Assembly (NCBI RefSeq): GCF_900109885.1
Contig: NZ_FOBS01000020.1
Coordinates: forward strand, 1-62,356
DNA length: 62,356 nucleotides
Source of the DNA: Syntrophus gentianae
GTDB taxonomy: Bacteria > Desulfobacterota > Syntrophia > Syntrophales > Syntrophaceae
Reading direction: 5' to 3'
The first letter of the stretch is position 1; each line of letters opens with the position of its first letter. Below the pieces are notes generated by a model. The model worked only from the letters and a program-made list of their open reading frames with translations. It was not told the DNA's origin and did no database searches. The position numbers and the translations under genes are program-made. Of the stretch, positions 45,971-55,245 are shown in pieces.

Positions 45971-48724
45971 TCAATGCCAGAGTTCCTCAAAATGGCGGCA
46001 CCGTGAATCCAGAAAGACCACCTGGCCTCTGTCGTTCTCGGAACGGATCAACCGTCCGATTCCCTGCTTCAATTTAATCATAGCTTCATAATAGTAACGA
46101 TTCCAGAACTCTTTTGCCGGCAGCATTTTTTTGCGGGCAATCTGCAGGGGATCAAAGGGATACGGAAAGGGTATCCGGGTAATAATGACCTGTGTCAGGG
46201 TATCCCCTTGAAAGTCCACACCATACCAGAAGGTGTCCACCCCGAAAAGGACGCTCTCCTTGATCAACCGGAATTCATCGATCAGGTTGCCTGTGGGCTG
46301 GCCCGTCGTCTGAATCAGCAGGGGGAACCCATTGGCGACGATCTCATCGCCTGTCTGTATAGCCACCGCTTCCAGATCAGCGTAGCTGGAAAAAAGAACA
46401 AGGGTGCGTCCCCTGTTGCGGCGGATCAGTTCCGGAAGCAGCTCCGCCACGGTTTTCAGCCAGACCTGTTTGTTCTCATAACTACCGTTCACAGCGCTCT
46501 TCGGCAGGATCATCTTCATGGATTCCCGGGAAAAGGGAGACGGGAGGGCTGAGAAACGAAATTCTCTTTTCTCCCGATCCAGCAGAACCGGCTGCTCATT
46601 CCCCCCGGATGCCGGGGTCGCCTTCTCCCCGTCCGGGCAATCCATCCCGACGATTCTGCAGAAGTCATCAAATCGGTTTCGCTGGCGCAGGGTAGCCGAT
46701 GTATAGACGATGCCGTCCCGCTTACCGTAAACATGCCTCTGAATCAGCCCGGAGACATCCACGGCATGAACCATGAGCAGCCAGTTTCGAGAGTAAAGCT
46801 GACAGGCGGCAACCCTGTTATCGGAGCGGATCGTCTTTTCCAGAAGGAGAAAATTCTCACCTTCCGAAAAGAGCCGGGACAACGCATTTTTAATGCGCTC
46901 CTGAGAACGGGGCAGAATTTTCAGCGCCCGGGCGGTATCCGGATCTTTCAGGAAGGACAAGCTTCTGACAATGGTCTTCAGAAGATCAGCGAACAGACGG
47001 AGCACTTTTTCTATGTCCCCTTCCGGGTAGGCAACATGAGAGATCGGCAGTTCGAGAAGCTCCCCTTTTGTGTAGGAAGGAAAAATCGTCCGGAGCACGT
47101 TGCCGAATACCTGAACAGCCTGTTGAAATTCGCTCAGCAGTTCATAGCATTGCCCAATGGCCGTCTCCACCTCGCCGGCCGCCTTCCGGGAAATCCTCTG
47201 AAGGGCCAGTTCCAGATAAGCCACGGTATCCATGATCTCGCGGGAATTCACGGAAAGACGGAAAGCGTTCCGTACGGCCTGCTCGAAGTGATTTGCCTCG
47301 TCAATGATACAGTTCCGGAACAGTCCCGACAATTCCTCATCGAGATCAATCAGGGCCAGTTTATGATGATTCGTGATCACCACGCGGGCGGATCGAGCTT
47401 CGGCAAGGGCCACCTGGGCGGGACAGAGGAAATGGTGGCCCGTACACCCCGTCTTGGCGGAAATCTCATTCTGGAGCTGGCGGAAATAAGGGGAAACATT
47501 CAGGTAACGGCCTACTCTTTCCCCCACCGCCTCGCCATCGGCCTGCCGAAAAAGAAAGATGAGATGGACAAAGTACAGCCATGTCAGCAAAGGAACGCCC
47601 TTCAGATCCTCTTCAAAGGCCGAATTCAGTTTTTCAGCACAGAGATAGTTGGATTTGCCTTTCAGCAGGGCGACACCAATCTCCCGGTAATCCCGTTCCA
47701 ACTCGACGGTCCGGGAGATTTCCCGCGCGTATATCTGATCCTGGAGACTTTTCGTATAGGTCGAGATCACGACCCGGACATCCGGATTAAGGCGAAGATA
47801 TTCCATAACCGGGATCAGATAGCCCTGGGTCTTTCCCGTTCCCGTACCGGCCTCGAGGGTCAGAACGGCCCCGTCATTCAAGGCCTCTGTCACACGCCGG
47901 GCATATTCCAATTGGGTTTCCCGAAACTTGAAACCCGGAGTGCCATCCGCCATTCCTTGGAAAAGAGATTCGATCCGCTGTTCCGGTATTCTCCTCCGAC
48001 CTTCCTGGTCCTGAGATGAAGGAAAGACAGCCCTCGCCTTTTCCAGAAACTGCATCCAGTTTGCCGTATCGGTCTGGGTAACAGGCGAAAAAAGCCCGCC
48101 CCAGTATTCCTGATAATGCCGGGCAAGATGTAGAAGGACCTCACCCAGCAGGGTGTCACTCGCCTCCAGGTAATACCGCAGCGCCGCAGAAGACGGATGC
48201 CTTTCATCATTTAACCGGACACCGCAGATGTGTCGAACAAGTTCGATGGACAGATCCACCAGTTCCGCAGCGGAAAAACTGATCTTCTCGCGCCTCTTGC
48301 CGGTTAGATATTCCCACAGCCCGCGGGGGGAAAAGGATTCGACATGGGGAAGAAAATACTCGGCGGCAAAGCTGAGATCCACACAACGGTCCTTGGCGCA
48401 GAACCTGAGCAGGACATCCAGTACGGAATAGGGGTCCAGGACCAGAATAAATGCCTGCCCCCCGAGAAAAGACCTTAGCCGGGATGCCACCTCTTCCGCG
48501 GAGGGTGCATCCTTGAGAGAGTCCCTTGCAATGTTAGAGTGGTAACGCTCCCGTTCGGTAAGATACCGGTATCGAATCAAGGAAGAAAAATCGCGGCGGG
48601 AAGCGTCCCGGGACAGGATCGCTGCGGCAATTTCATAGATCCGGTTGCCGTCGTCTTCCTTCAGGCCCGTATGGGCATAAACAAAGGCCACTTCATCAAT
48701 AGAACTGTGATAGGGTTTCAGCAT
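45971..48724 (-). CDS. dinG: DinG-family ATP-dependent helicase
   Basis: 917 residues. The first ~250 are helical without recognised motifs (no exonuclease domain). The helicase core has Walker A AGTGTGKTQGY, box II IIDEANHFEQ, and motif VI KQGIGRLIRSENDRGQ near the end. In the iron-sulfur region I see only three clear cysteines (SNYLCAEK and KTGCTGHHFLCPA), where four are usual. DinG/XPD helicases unwind 5' to 3', resolving R-loops and repair intermediates. It precedes mobA in the same direction with a short gap. Confidence 0.88.
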   Translation of the reverse strand: MLKPYHSSIDEVAFVYAHTGLKEDDGNRIYEIAAAILSRDASRRDFSSLIRYRYLTERERYHSNIARDSLKDAPSAEEVASRLRSFLGGQAFILVLDPYSVLDVLLRFCAKDRCVDLSFAAEYFLPHVESFSPRGLWEYLTGKRREKISFSAAELVDLSIELVRHICGVRLNDERHPSSAALRYYLEASDTLLGEVLLHLARHYQEYWGGLFSPVTQTDTANWMQFLEKARAVFPSSQDQEGRRRIPEQRIESLFQGMADGTPGFKFRETQLEYARRVTEALNDGAVLTLEAGTGTGKTQGYLIPVMEYLRLNPDVRVVISTYTKSLQDQIYAREISRTVELERDYREIGVALLKGKSNYLCAEKLNSAFEEDLKGVPLLTWLYFVHLIFLFRQADGEAVGERVGRYLNVSPYFRQLQNEISAKTGCTGHHFLCPAQVALAEARSARVVITNHHKLALIDLDEELSGLFRNCIIDEANHFEQAVRNAFRLSVNSREIMDTVAYLELALQRISRKAAGEVETAIGQCYELLSEFQQAVQVFGNVLRTIFPSYTKGELLELPISHVAYPEGDIEKVLRLFADLLKTIVRSLSFLKDPDTARALKILPRSQERIKNALSRLFSEGENFLLLEKTIRSDNRVAACQLYSRNWLLMVHAVDVSGLIQRHVYGKRDGIVYTSATLRQRNRFDDFCRIVGMDCPDGEKATPASGGNEQPVLLDREKREFRFSALPSPFSRESMKMILPKSAVNGSYENKQVWLKTVAELLPELIRRNRGRTLVLFSSYADLEAVAIQTGDEIVANGFPLLIQTTGQPTGNLIDEFRLIKESVLFGVDTFWYGVDFQGDTLTQVIITRIPFPYPFDPLQIARKKMLPAKEFWNRYYYEAMIKLKQGIGRLIRSENDRGQVVFLDSRCRHFEELWH

Positions 48725-48953
48725 GGGTTACGAGAGGTCTTTCTCTGTAAGGATTGCGCCTTCAGGATTAAGTCTCTTATGAGCGTGCATCGTCACTCCG
48801 GTTGTCAGCCAGAACGAGCCGCCGGGCATCCCTTTATCATACAAGACCCCATGACTAAACAGAAAATAACCACTTTTACAGCATAAATATTTTCAATTTT
48901 TGTATGGGAGTGTCCCCCACCAGGGCAGGAATTAAAAAAATTCACGCATGTTC

Positions 48954-48983
48954 TTGACAAGACAAGGTTGTTTAGGATAGAAA
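48954..48983 (+). promoter_or_regulatory. Probable promoter of tRNA-Thr
   Basis: TTGACA (48954-48959) is followed after 18 nt by TAGAAA (48978-48983), about 30 nt before the tRNA. The -35 is perfect; the -10 is fair. Confidence 0.5.
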
Positions 48984-49012
48984 GTCTTCCTCATATATTC
49001 AATATAAACGAA

Positions 49013-49087
49013 GCCGGAGTAACTCAGGGGTAGAGTAGCTGATTCGTAATCAGCAAGTCGGGGGTTCAAATCCCCCTTCCGGCTCCA
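49013..49087 (+). tRNA. tRNA-Thr, anticodon CGT
   Basis: 75 nt with encoded CCA. Acceptor GCCGGAG pairs with TTCCGGC (one G-U), anticodon stem GCTGA/TCAGC encloses TTCGTAA giving CGT, and the T-arm is GGGGG/CCCCC around TTCAAAT. It reads ACG codons. Confidence 0.95.
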
Positions 49088-49096
49088 TAAAATCAA

Positions 49097-49127
49097 GGGG
49101 TTGCAGATTTCTGCAACTCCTTTTTTT
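49097..49127 (+). terminator. Intrinsic terminator of tRNA-Thr
   Basis: GGGGTTGCAG (49097-49106) pairs with CTGCAACTCC (49111-49120), 10 bp, ATTT loop, then seven T. Confidence 0.9.
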
Positions 49128-49178
49128 GTGCCATCGTTGGCCCTTATTGGCCCTAATTTTTGCCCGTTGGCCCCACGA

Positions 49179-49208
49179 AAAAAAGCCGTCGCAAAGAACG
49201 GCTTTTTT
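49179..49208. terminator. Second hairpin downstream of tRNA-Thr
   Basis: AAAAAAGCCGT (49179-49189) pairs with ACGGCTTTTTT (49198-49208) around an 8-nt loop, A-run before and T-run after. Looks like a bidirectional terminator; perhaps the relic end of a lost gene. Confidence 0.75.
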
Positions 49209-49364
49209 CTTTTCTTGCTTCTGCAGATTTCTTATCTGTCGTTAGACAGAGTTACTTGACAGCCTGTGTAAAGACGGCCTCTGGCCATTACTTTCTAAAA
49301 GAGAGTTTTGGCAGTTCACTCCATCCATCCAAGATTTCGATCGTTAATTCATGACTTCAAAAAA

Positions 49365-49421
49365 ATGTGGATCAATCCAAATCCTTAACAATTTATAAAC
49401 CTTTTATCCCGTAGTAAGAAT
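49365..49421 (+). promoter_or_regulatory. Conserved PEP-CTERM upstream block, copy B
   Basis: ATGTGGATCAATCC, 12 nt, ATTTATA, 4 nt, TTTTATCCC, 2 nt, AGTAAGAAT, matching copy A (12103-12159) at 44 of 57 positions with identical spacing. It ends 449 bp before the ATG at 49871. The inner GGATCAATCC keeps the GGAT/ATCC palindrome with one centre change. Confidence 0.75.
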
Positions 49422-49870
49422 AATAGAGGGACTAAAAAATCAGGTTGTCTGACGATGTATAATATTGTATTTTTTTACCATGTAAGTTGGTAAGGATTGG
49501 CCTAAGTTCAAGAACATATGAACATAAATCTGCTCAGTAATCAGCTACTCGTATGATTTCGCTAGAATGTTCGTATTCTGACCGACTCACCATTTCATAT
49601 ACACCTGTCATAAATACTCAGCAGATCTTCTCTCATTTCAAACAGATGAAAGACAGGCTTTTAATCAACGGATAAACACTCACCTTTTTTTTCAGAAAAT
49701 ATGGCGGTTCATTTTGACTTTGAGGCAACTATCGTTCAAATCAATTATCTTGCCAGCAATCATTAATTGTCGAACACGGGGAGGTGATATTCTAATCTGA
49801 GATGATCATTGTTGTTGAGGGCTTGTAGGAGGAAAAGGATAAAAAATAGAAAAAGTAAGGAGGGGAAATT

Positions 49871-50488
49871 ATGAGAAACAAGGGATTGTTTGTTTTGTTC
49901 GTGATTGGTTCATTTTTGCTTTTTAACACGATAGTGAGCGCTGCGCCTATTTTCTTTAACGATCGAGCTTCGTTTAATGTAGCAGCTGGTGGTGGGTTGA
50001 GCTTCGAAAGCTTCGAAAATGATTTCGCAGTAGCTGAGACAATTGTTTTCAATGGTTTTACAGTGAGCGAAACAAGCGGTATTAATGCGCTCGGGCAGCT
50101 TAGAGATTTTCCAGGTTTGGTTAATGCGATCACCGACGGAACAGGGGGGCTTGGTTACGATGATAATGATGACAGCATTGGTAGTTTTTTTGCTTTTACT
50201 AATGCAATCAGTGCCTTCGGCTTAGACATAGCAACAAATCCTGGCAGCACCATTACGATAGGAGGCAGTGTGAACTATGTCCTGCCCCTGGGGAATAACA
50301 CGCCATCGTTTTGGGGTGTGATTGATACCGCGGGCATCACCTCGATCACGTTCGACGCAAGCGGTGGGCCTAACGTCGGGTTCGACGCTGTTTCGTTTGG
50401 TCAAGTGGTTCCTATCCCCGCTGCGGTGTGGCTCTTCGGTTCCGGTCTGGTTGGGTTGGCAGGACTAAGGAGAAAGTTCCAGAAGTAG
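49871..50488 (+). CDS. Exported PEP-CTERM sorting-domain protein
   Basis: 205 residues. Signal peptide with LFVLFVIGSFLLFNTIVSA (cleaved near residue 26). The mature body is beta-rich and acidic (FFNDRASFNVAAGGGLSFES, ETIVFNGFTVSETS), similar in outline to the extracellular domain found in many PEP-CTERM proteins. The tail is VPIPAAVWLFGSGLVGLAG followed by basic LRRKFQK, a standard PEP-CTERM signal for exosortase processing. AAGGAGGGG precedes the start and a terminator follows. It shares no body similarity with the protein at 12426-13103 that I can see. Confidence 0.88.
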   Translation: MRNKGLFVLFVIGSFLLFNTIVSAAPIFFNDRASFNVAAGGGLSFESFENDFAVAETIVFNGFTVSETSGINALGQLRDFPGLVNAITDGTGGLGYDDNDDSIGSFFAFTNAISAFGLDIATNPGSTITIGGSVNYVLPLGNNTPSFWGVIDTAGITSITFDASGGPNVGFDAVSFGQVVPIPAAVWLFGSGLVGLAGLRRKFQK

Positions 50489-50513
50489 CGAAACATATAT
50501 TCGCTTATTACGG

Positions 50514-50545
50514 AAAGGCAGGGTCAGAAATAATCCTGCCTTTTT
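50514..50545 (+). terminator. Intrinsic terminator after the second PEP-CTERM gene
   Basis: AAAGGCAGG (50514-50522) pairs with CCTGCCTTT (50535-50543) and is followed by TT; 26 bp past the stop codon. Confidence 0.85.
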
Positions 50546-50670
50546 CGCACATTTCAACCAGCAATCTTTGCCTCATGCACCTTCCCCTAATGCAATACTC
50601 GCAGATGCTATGCGTAACAAAATGACTTTTGTTGACGGTGTCTGTAAAGTCAAGTATCGGTCAGGACATC

Positions 50671-50960
50671 TTATCCGAACACTCGGTCAATCTGCCTTCG
50701 ATGATTCTGGAATGGGGTATGAGTGTATATCTGGGTTGTTGCAATATCGTTGTGACCCAGCATGTCCTGGATGGATTTAATATCCGTGGCCGCTTCCAGA
50801 TTCCAGATTGTGGCTTGCAAAGGCATGCCTCAGGCATGTGGGGCATGATCCGCTTTTTGCTGCCCCCTGCCCTTCTGACACTTGATTCCCAGGCCGTCTG
50901 GAACGTCGTTATATTTCCCCATACATAGGTTTTGTCCTGAGCTGTTTCCTGCCTTTGCAA
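50671..50960 (-). pseudogene. Tyrosine recombinase (integrase) C-terminal remnant with frameshifts
   Basis: Read on the minus strand, one frame gives TYVWGNITTFQTAWESSVRR and KKRIMPHM. A second gives LRHAFASHNLESGS if one C near 50829 is ignored. A third gives ATDIKSIQDMLGHNDIATTQ and IYTHTPFQ to the TAA at 50671. Together these are the catalytic box of a phage/XerCD-type integrase, with HMLRH, LGH and the nucleophile Tyr in QIYTH. At least two frameshifts (near 50829 and 50790) break it, and the N-terminal part is missing. It is probably a dead integrase from an element near tRNA-Thr. Confidence 0.75.
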
Positions 50961-50986
50961 TCTAAGCGTTCCCGCCAGTGCCTTGG

Positions 50987-51036
50987 AAGAAGCGGGTTCC
51001 AACTCATCAACTGATGTGGAACCCGCTTCTTTTTAT
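50987..51036. terminator. Bidirectional terminator after the Tim44-domain gene
   Basis: A perfect 15-bp stem (50987-51001 with 51017-51031), an inner CATC/GATG stem in the loop, and TTTT after it. It lies 6 bp past the minus-strand stop at 51043. Confidence 0.88.
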
Positions 51037-51042
51037 TAGGGA

Positions 51043-52020
51043 TTACGCCTGGGTGATTGCCGACAGCTGCCAGGGATAATTTCCTACCGGCCGCGTGAAC
51101 GTCCAGTATTCTTCGAATTTCACAGGCTCGGTTTTGCTGCCAGCCAAGACTTGGCCAGATGCCTCGTCAACCGTGTAGTCCAGCAGATTCGCGATAAAAC
51201 AGACTGTGATGAAATCCTTCCCGGACTCCTGCCAGGCCTCTGTGATGTCCACTGTCCGGACGGCTATATTTTCGAGCCGGTTGATCCGGTTCTTGCTTTT
51301 CAAATCATCGGCATCCCTTTGAAGAATTCCGAACATCTCGTCGGTGAGAGAAGTACGGATCGTTGACAGATCACGGTTTGCCCAGGCCCCTTGGACTTTG
51401 AAGAAGTTGTCCATGCACTGATCCTTGAAAAGCTGTTCGTCGAACGAGGGATCCATTTGCTTGATGTAGGACAGATCGGTGGTCACATTGTTTTCGCGAT
51501 GTTGTGGGTCGCCATAGGAAGGTGAAACGGTGGCAGATCCGTATGTCATCGGTTGCTGGGGCTGTGACGCCTCTCGGTAGTATCCCGGGCCAGCTGTTGC
51601 CATCGCTTCACGCCTTTTCTTCTTGATAAACCACCAGATCCCGTAAAGAATCGCTCCAACCAGTGCAATTTCGAAAAGACCGATTCCACTGCCGCCGAGT
51701 CCGCCACTGCTGGCCATGCCAAGGCTACCGAAGAGCATGCTGCCCAGAATACCACCCAAGATACCGCCAGCGAGACCACCAGCCATGTTTCTCAGGAAAC
51801 CACCGCTCTGGGGCTGGTTCGTGGCAGGTGTCATCTGTCGTGACGGGTTGATGGTGCTTTTAGAGGGAGAACTGGGCGATGCGTAAGTACGAGATCCTCG
51901 GCTGCCGAAAGACTTGCTGCCACCTGCTCTGGCAAAAGCGTCAATCTCCAGGACGTAAAACAGCATTGCGACCAGACTGACAATCACAAGCCCATATTTT
52001 ATAGACTTTTCCATTAACAT
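51043..52020 (-). CDS. Tim44-domain membrane-anchored protein
   Basis: 325 residues from the ATG that has AAGGAG 6 nt upstream (an upstream ATG at 52050 has none). N-terminal hydrophobic anchor (YGLVIVSLVAMLFYVLEIDAFA), a Ser/Pro-rich stretch, a Gly-rich region (GGLAGGILGGILGSMLFGSLG), a second helix (LFEIALVGAILYGIWWFI), and a C-terminal Tim44-like domain (about 190-325) with CMDNFFKVQGAWANRDLSTI and FEEYWTFTRPVG. Bacterial Tim44 proteins are of uncertain role; some bind membranes or lipids. The likely place is the periplasmic or outer face of the inner membrane. Confidence 0.82.
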   Translation of the reverse strand: MLMEKSIKYGLVIVSLVAMLFYVLEIDAFARAGGSKSFGSRGSRTYASPSSPSKSTINPSRQMTPATNQPQSGGFLRNMAGGLAGGILGGILGSMLFGSLGMASSGGLGGSGIGLFEIALVGAILYGIWWFIKKKRREAMATAGPGYYREASQPQQPMTYGSATVSPSYGDPQHRENNVTTDLSYIKQMDPSFDEQLFKDQCMDNFFKVQGAWANRDLSTIRTSLTDEMFGILQRDADDLKSKNRINRLENIAVRTVDITEAWQESGKDFITVCFIANLLDYTVDEASGQVLAGSKTEPVKFEEYWTFTRPVGNYPWQLSAITQA

Positions 52021-52151
52021 ATTTTTCTCCTTATAAGATGTTTTGTGCAATTAATAAGGCACGAGGATTATACCCGATTACTACCCACCAAACTGGAAGG
52101 ATAGCCCGTGGCAATCGTACCGTACGCACTGAAAATCCTTTGATTTTTAAA

Positions 52152-52466
52152 TCAGGATATAAACGGGGAGCCCCTATTAGGGTAAATGTAAGCTACTTGA
52201 GAAGAGATGAAGATGGATGTAATTTCATGGATAGCTGCACTTAACAAAGGGAAATAAGCCACCAAGTTAAGAGGAGCAGTTAATGTCGGAGGTACGGACC
52301 CGATTTTGTTTTTTCCCAGGACCCCGGTAAGATTTTTGATCTTACAGACGGAACGGGAGCGCAGTAAAAATGTCTTGTCACTGTAGGAGAAGGCCCCTGC
52401 AAGAATCACAAGGAGGAAGCATGCGGAGGATATTAAAATGATCTTCTTAATCAGGGAGTCGTGCAT
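52152..52466 (-). CDS. Possible small exported or membrane protein
   Basis: 104 residues with one N-terminal hydrophobic segment (IILISSACFLLVILAGAF) and a following region FLLRSRSVCKIKNLTG that reads like coding sequence with a lone cysteine. I do not recognise the family. No strong ribosome site. It may be a real small protein or chance; the hydrophobic start supports the first only mildly. Confidence 0.35.
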   Translation of the reverse strand: MHDSLIKKIILISSACFLLVILAGAFSYSDKTFLLRSRSVCKIKNLTGVLGKNKIGSVPPTLTAPLNLVAYFPLLSAAIHEITSIFISSQVAYIYPNRGSPFIS

Positions 52467-52720
52467 AGAAAATTTTTAACCGTTTAACCTTATATGAAAA
52501 TCACAGCTATCATTTATTTTTTATTCGCGTCAAGGGATATCTTGATCATATCGGAGTCAAGGGTGCATCCTTTGCTGATCTCAAAAAGGTTGATGGATGC
52601 TGAGTATTCTTTTCGGAAAAACTTTCTCCAATCATTGACAAACATCAAAATCGTGACTTTTATAAGAATGTCTGGAAGCGCTCTCTATCATGCAAATTCC
52701 CATGACTGGAGGTATTTTTT

Positions 52721-53050
52721 TTGCAGCCAAGAGACAAGATAATGAAAAAATACAGCAACAGGCATATAATGGATTTAAAAAAAAGCGAAAGGGGGTTAGG
52801 AGAAATGTTATTGAACTTAACTGACGAACAGAAAAATTCTGTAAAGATTACCTATAACTCTAACCGCTTCGTAGTCAATATAGGTAAAAATGATCCCATA
52901 CTCAGAGAGTATTATTCAGTGGACAATATGATGAAGGAATTCGATGAGAATGGAATTGAAAAAGCGGAATTTGATGATAGGGCTCACTTTATGTACGAAC
53001 AGAGATATGAATTCCGTATCAATCATGATAGGAAAGAATCCTTGCATTAA
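52721..53050 (+). CDS. Small hypothetical protein with TTG start
   Basis: 109 residues. TTG 52721 has GGAGG 8 nt upstream (52708-52712), while the next in-frame ATG at 52742 has none, so TTG is preferred. The protein is charged, soluble, with the middle SVKITYNSNRFVVNIGKNDP and a Glu/Asp-rich C-terminal half. No family recognised. It ends at a clear terminator, which supports its being expressed. Confidence 0.55.
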   Translation: MQPRDKIMKKYSNRHIMDLKKSERGLGEMLLNLTDEQKNSVKITYNSNRFVVNIGKNDPILREYYSVDNMMKEFDENGIEKAEFDDRAHFMYEQRYEFRINHDRKESLH

Positions 53051-53353
53051 CTTATCGACAATTTGATTGTAGCCGATCACCATGCACAATGCCGGTTGAA
53101 TTCAAATGATTTGAAGGAAACCGGCATTTTATTTTTGACCATCCTTTGTCAATCAGCCGTACATTTCCTCTCCCTTCGGATTATTTGCCGCTATAAACCA
53201 GCCTTTCCGGTCAAGGACAGATCCCTCCAAAATCAATCCCCTTTCCAATTTTAAATTCCATTGACTTCAAAAATAAAAAAATGATAGGGGTTGCGATAAT
53301 TGCTTTTCGCCAGCGACTATTTTTACAAGCCAGCCCCCAGCAAGGAGGTTCCA
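53051..53353. other. Intergenic stretch before the MBL gene
   Basis: 303 bp. It holds the terminator at 53088-53136 and then AT-rich sequence up to the AAGGAGG ribosome site of the hydrolase. No gene seen. Confidence 0.5.
53088..53136 (+). terminator. Terminator after the small TTG-start gene
   Basis: AATGCCGGTT (53088-53097) pairs with AACCGGCATT (53119-53128), with an inner TTCAAA/TTTGAA stem, followed by TTATTTTT. Confidence 0.85.
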
Positions 53354-53986
53354 ATGCTCATTGTTCGACAGATGCAGGTCAGTTCCATGGCTGTTTTCGC
53401 CTATCTTGTCGGTGATTCGGATACAGGAGAGGCCCTGGTCATCGATCCGGCAGCCAACATCAGTGGTATTCTCTCTACGGCCGCCAAAAACAACCTGCAG
53501 ATAAAATATATTGTCAATACCCATGGGCATGTGGACCACATCAGCGGAAACAAGGAAATGAAAGAGAAAACCGGCGCACCCATCATTATTCATGAAGGGG
53601 ATGCCTTCATGCTCGGCCATACCCCACCCATGCTGTTGCAGATGTTCGGAGCGGAAGACTCCCCGCCTGCCGACATCACGGTGAAGGATGGCGATGAGAT
53701 TAACGTGGGCAAGGTCTCTTTGAAGGTTATCCATACACCGGGACATTCTCCCGGAGGGATGTCCCTGTATATTAAAGGATTTGTTTTTACCGGCGATACC
53801 TTGTTCGTTGAAAGCGTCGGTCGAACGGATCTGAACGGTTCGTCCGCACCGCAGATGTTTCGTTCCATCAAGGAAAAGCTGTTTACATTACCGGACGATA
53901 CCCAGGTTCTGCCGGGACACAACTATGGCAGAACATCCACGTCAACCATAGGTCACGAAAAACATTACAATCCCTTTTTGCGGTGA
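53354..53986 (+). CDS. MBL-fold hydrolase (glyoxalase II-like)
   Basis: 210 residues from ATG 53354 with AAGGAGG 5 nt upstream; an upstream ATG at 53300 lacks one. The metallo-beta-lactamase motif [15 protein letters not shown] supplies zinc ligands, with further ligands in [13 protein letters not shown] and FTGDTLF, and a final His in LPGHNYG. Members of this branch hydrolyse thioesters such as glutathione conjugates, or persulfides. The anaerobic setting gives no clear substrate. purC starts 25 bp later on the same strand, so they may be co-transcribed. Confidence 0.85.
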   Translation: MLIVRQMQVSSMAVFAYLVGDSDTGEALVIDPAANISGILSTAAKNNLQIKYIVNTHGHVDHISGNKEMKEKTGAPIIIHEGDAFMLGHTPPMLLQMFGAEDSPPADITVKDGDEINVGKVSLKVIHTPGHSPGGMSLYIKGFVFTGDTLFVESVGRTDLNGSSAPQMFRSIKEKLFTLPDDTQVLPGHNYGRTSTSTIGHEKHYNPFLR

Positions 53987-54011
53987 AGGAAAAAGAATTC
54001 GGAGGAAGGAA

Positions 54012-54899
54012 ATGAAAAAGATGGGCCTGATTAAAACCCGTTTTGAAGGACTGAAATTGTCTAATGTCGGAAAGGTTCGAGATATCTACGACCTCGGCTC
54101 CCATCTTCTTATTGTGGCTACGGATCGGATATCCGCTTTCGATGTGGTCATGCAGGAACCCATTCCGGATAAGGGGAAAATCCTGACTTCGATGTCCGCT
54201 TTCTGGTTTAGTAAAATGGAGGATATCGTCGGGAATCATCTTGTTTCCATCAATCCCGATGATTATCCTTCAGAGTGCGCACCCTTCCGGGAAGAACTTG
54301 AAGGAAGAAGCATGCTGGTCAAGAAGGCGTCTCCTCTTCCCGTGGAATGTATTGTTCGCGGTTATCTGAGCGGATCAGGATGGCAGGATTATCGACTGAG
54401 TAAAACGGTTTCCGGCATCCGGCTTCCCGACGGCTTGAAGGAATCCTCCAAACTGGCCGTCCCGATTTTTACCCCATCGACCAAAGCACCCGAGGGTGAA
54501 CATGACTCCCCCATTACCCGCAAAGAGACGGAAGACATCCTGGGTGTCGAAAACACGGCAAAGATCATTGAAATCAGTCTCGCCATTTACAACCGGGCGT
54601 CAAAGATCGCCGATGAGGCAGGAATCATCATTGCCGACACGAAAATGGAGTTCGGCCTGATTGACGGGAAGCTGATTCTCATTGATGAACTGCTCACGCC
54701 TGACTCCTCCCGCTTCTGGCCTAAAGCCGATTACATTGAAGGCCGTCCACAGAAGAGCTTCGACAAGCAGTTTCTCCGCGATTACCTGCTTTCCCTGAGT
54801 TGGAATCAAAAACCACCGGCTCCAAACCTTCCGGAAGAAATTATCATCAAGACCCGTGAAAAATATGAGGAAGCCCTGAAACGTCTTGTGACGCAATGA
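54012..54899 (+). CDS. purC: SAICAR synthase
   Basis: 295 residues, full length. Signatures: [60 protein letters not shown], and [20 protein letters not shown] (metal and ATP binding). It joins aspartate to CAIR in purine synthesis. GGAGGAAGG lies before the start. It follows the MBL gene closely. Confidence 0.95.
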   Translation: MKKMGLIKTRFEGLKLSNVGKVRDIYDLGSHLLIVATDRISAFDVVMQEPIPDKGKILTSMSAFWFSKMEDIVGNHLVSINPDDYPSECAPFREELEGRSMLVKKASPLPVECIVRGYLSGSGWQDYRLSKTVSGIRLPDGLKESSKLAVPIFTPSTKAPEGEHDSPITRKETEDILGVENTAKIIEISLAIYNRASKIADEAGIIIADTKMEFGLIDGKLILIDELLTPDSSRFWPKADYIEGRPQKSFDKQFLRDYLLSLSWNQKPPAPNLPEEIIIKTREKYEEALKRLVTQ

Positions 54900-55245
54900 A
54901 AAATGCCGGATCAAAGAGGTTTTCAGGCGGCAGAGCAGAAGGAACGCGGGGATACTTCAAATTTACCATTTCAGGCGCATCTTCGAGGTGAAGATGTTGT
55001 ATCGGTGCAAGGAGCGCTTTGAATGTGGAAGAGGATAAGTTTGTTCCAACCCTTGACAACGGGAACACCTGTTATTATCTTTTATACCGAAAATCCAACA
55101 GGCACTTCAACAGGTCGTTTTTCCACAATTGGGAGAACCGGGAAAACAAAACGTCGGAAGCCTTCGCCTTCTGCCCTCCCCTTTGCCATCAGGATGGTCA
55201 TAAGATTTGCATAGACGTTTGCATCACTAGAAATGAAGGAAGCTC
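54900..55245. other. 346-bp intergenic region between purC and dnaJ
   Basis: No gene supported. It has a candidate sigma-70 promoter (55053-55081). I did not find a CIRCE element. Confidence 0.45.
55053..55081 (+). promoter_or_regulatory. Candidate sigma-70-type promoter upstream of dnaJ
   Basis: TTGACA (55053-55058), 17 nt, TATCTT (55076-55081). Perfect -35, fair -10; about 165 bp before the dnaJ start. Confidence 0.4.

Larger units (their letters stand above)
49088..49870. other. 783-bp AT-rich stretch with PEP-CTERM leader
   Basis: After the tRNA-Thr terminators the sequence becomes strikingly AT-rich. It has the conserved block (49365-49421), GGAGGTGATA (49780-49789) and, at the end, AAGGAGGGG for the PEP-CTERM gene. 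No protein gene is supported. Confidence 0.6.

Noticed and set aside
46733-48019. 428-codon open frame on the plus strand
   Set aside because: Shadow of the helicase gene on the minus strand.
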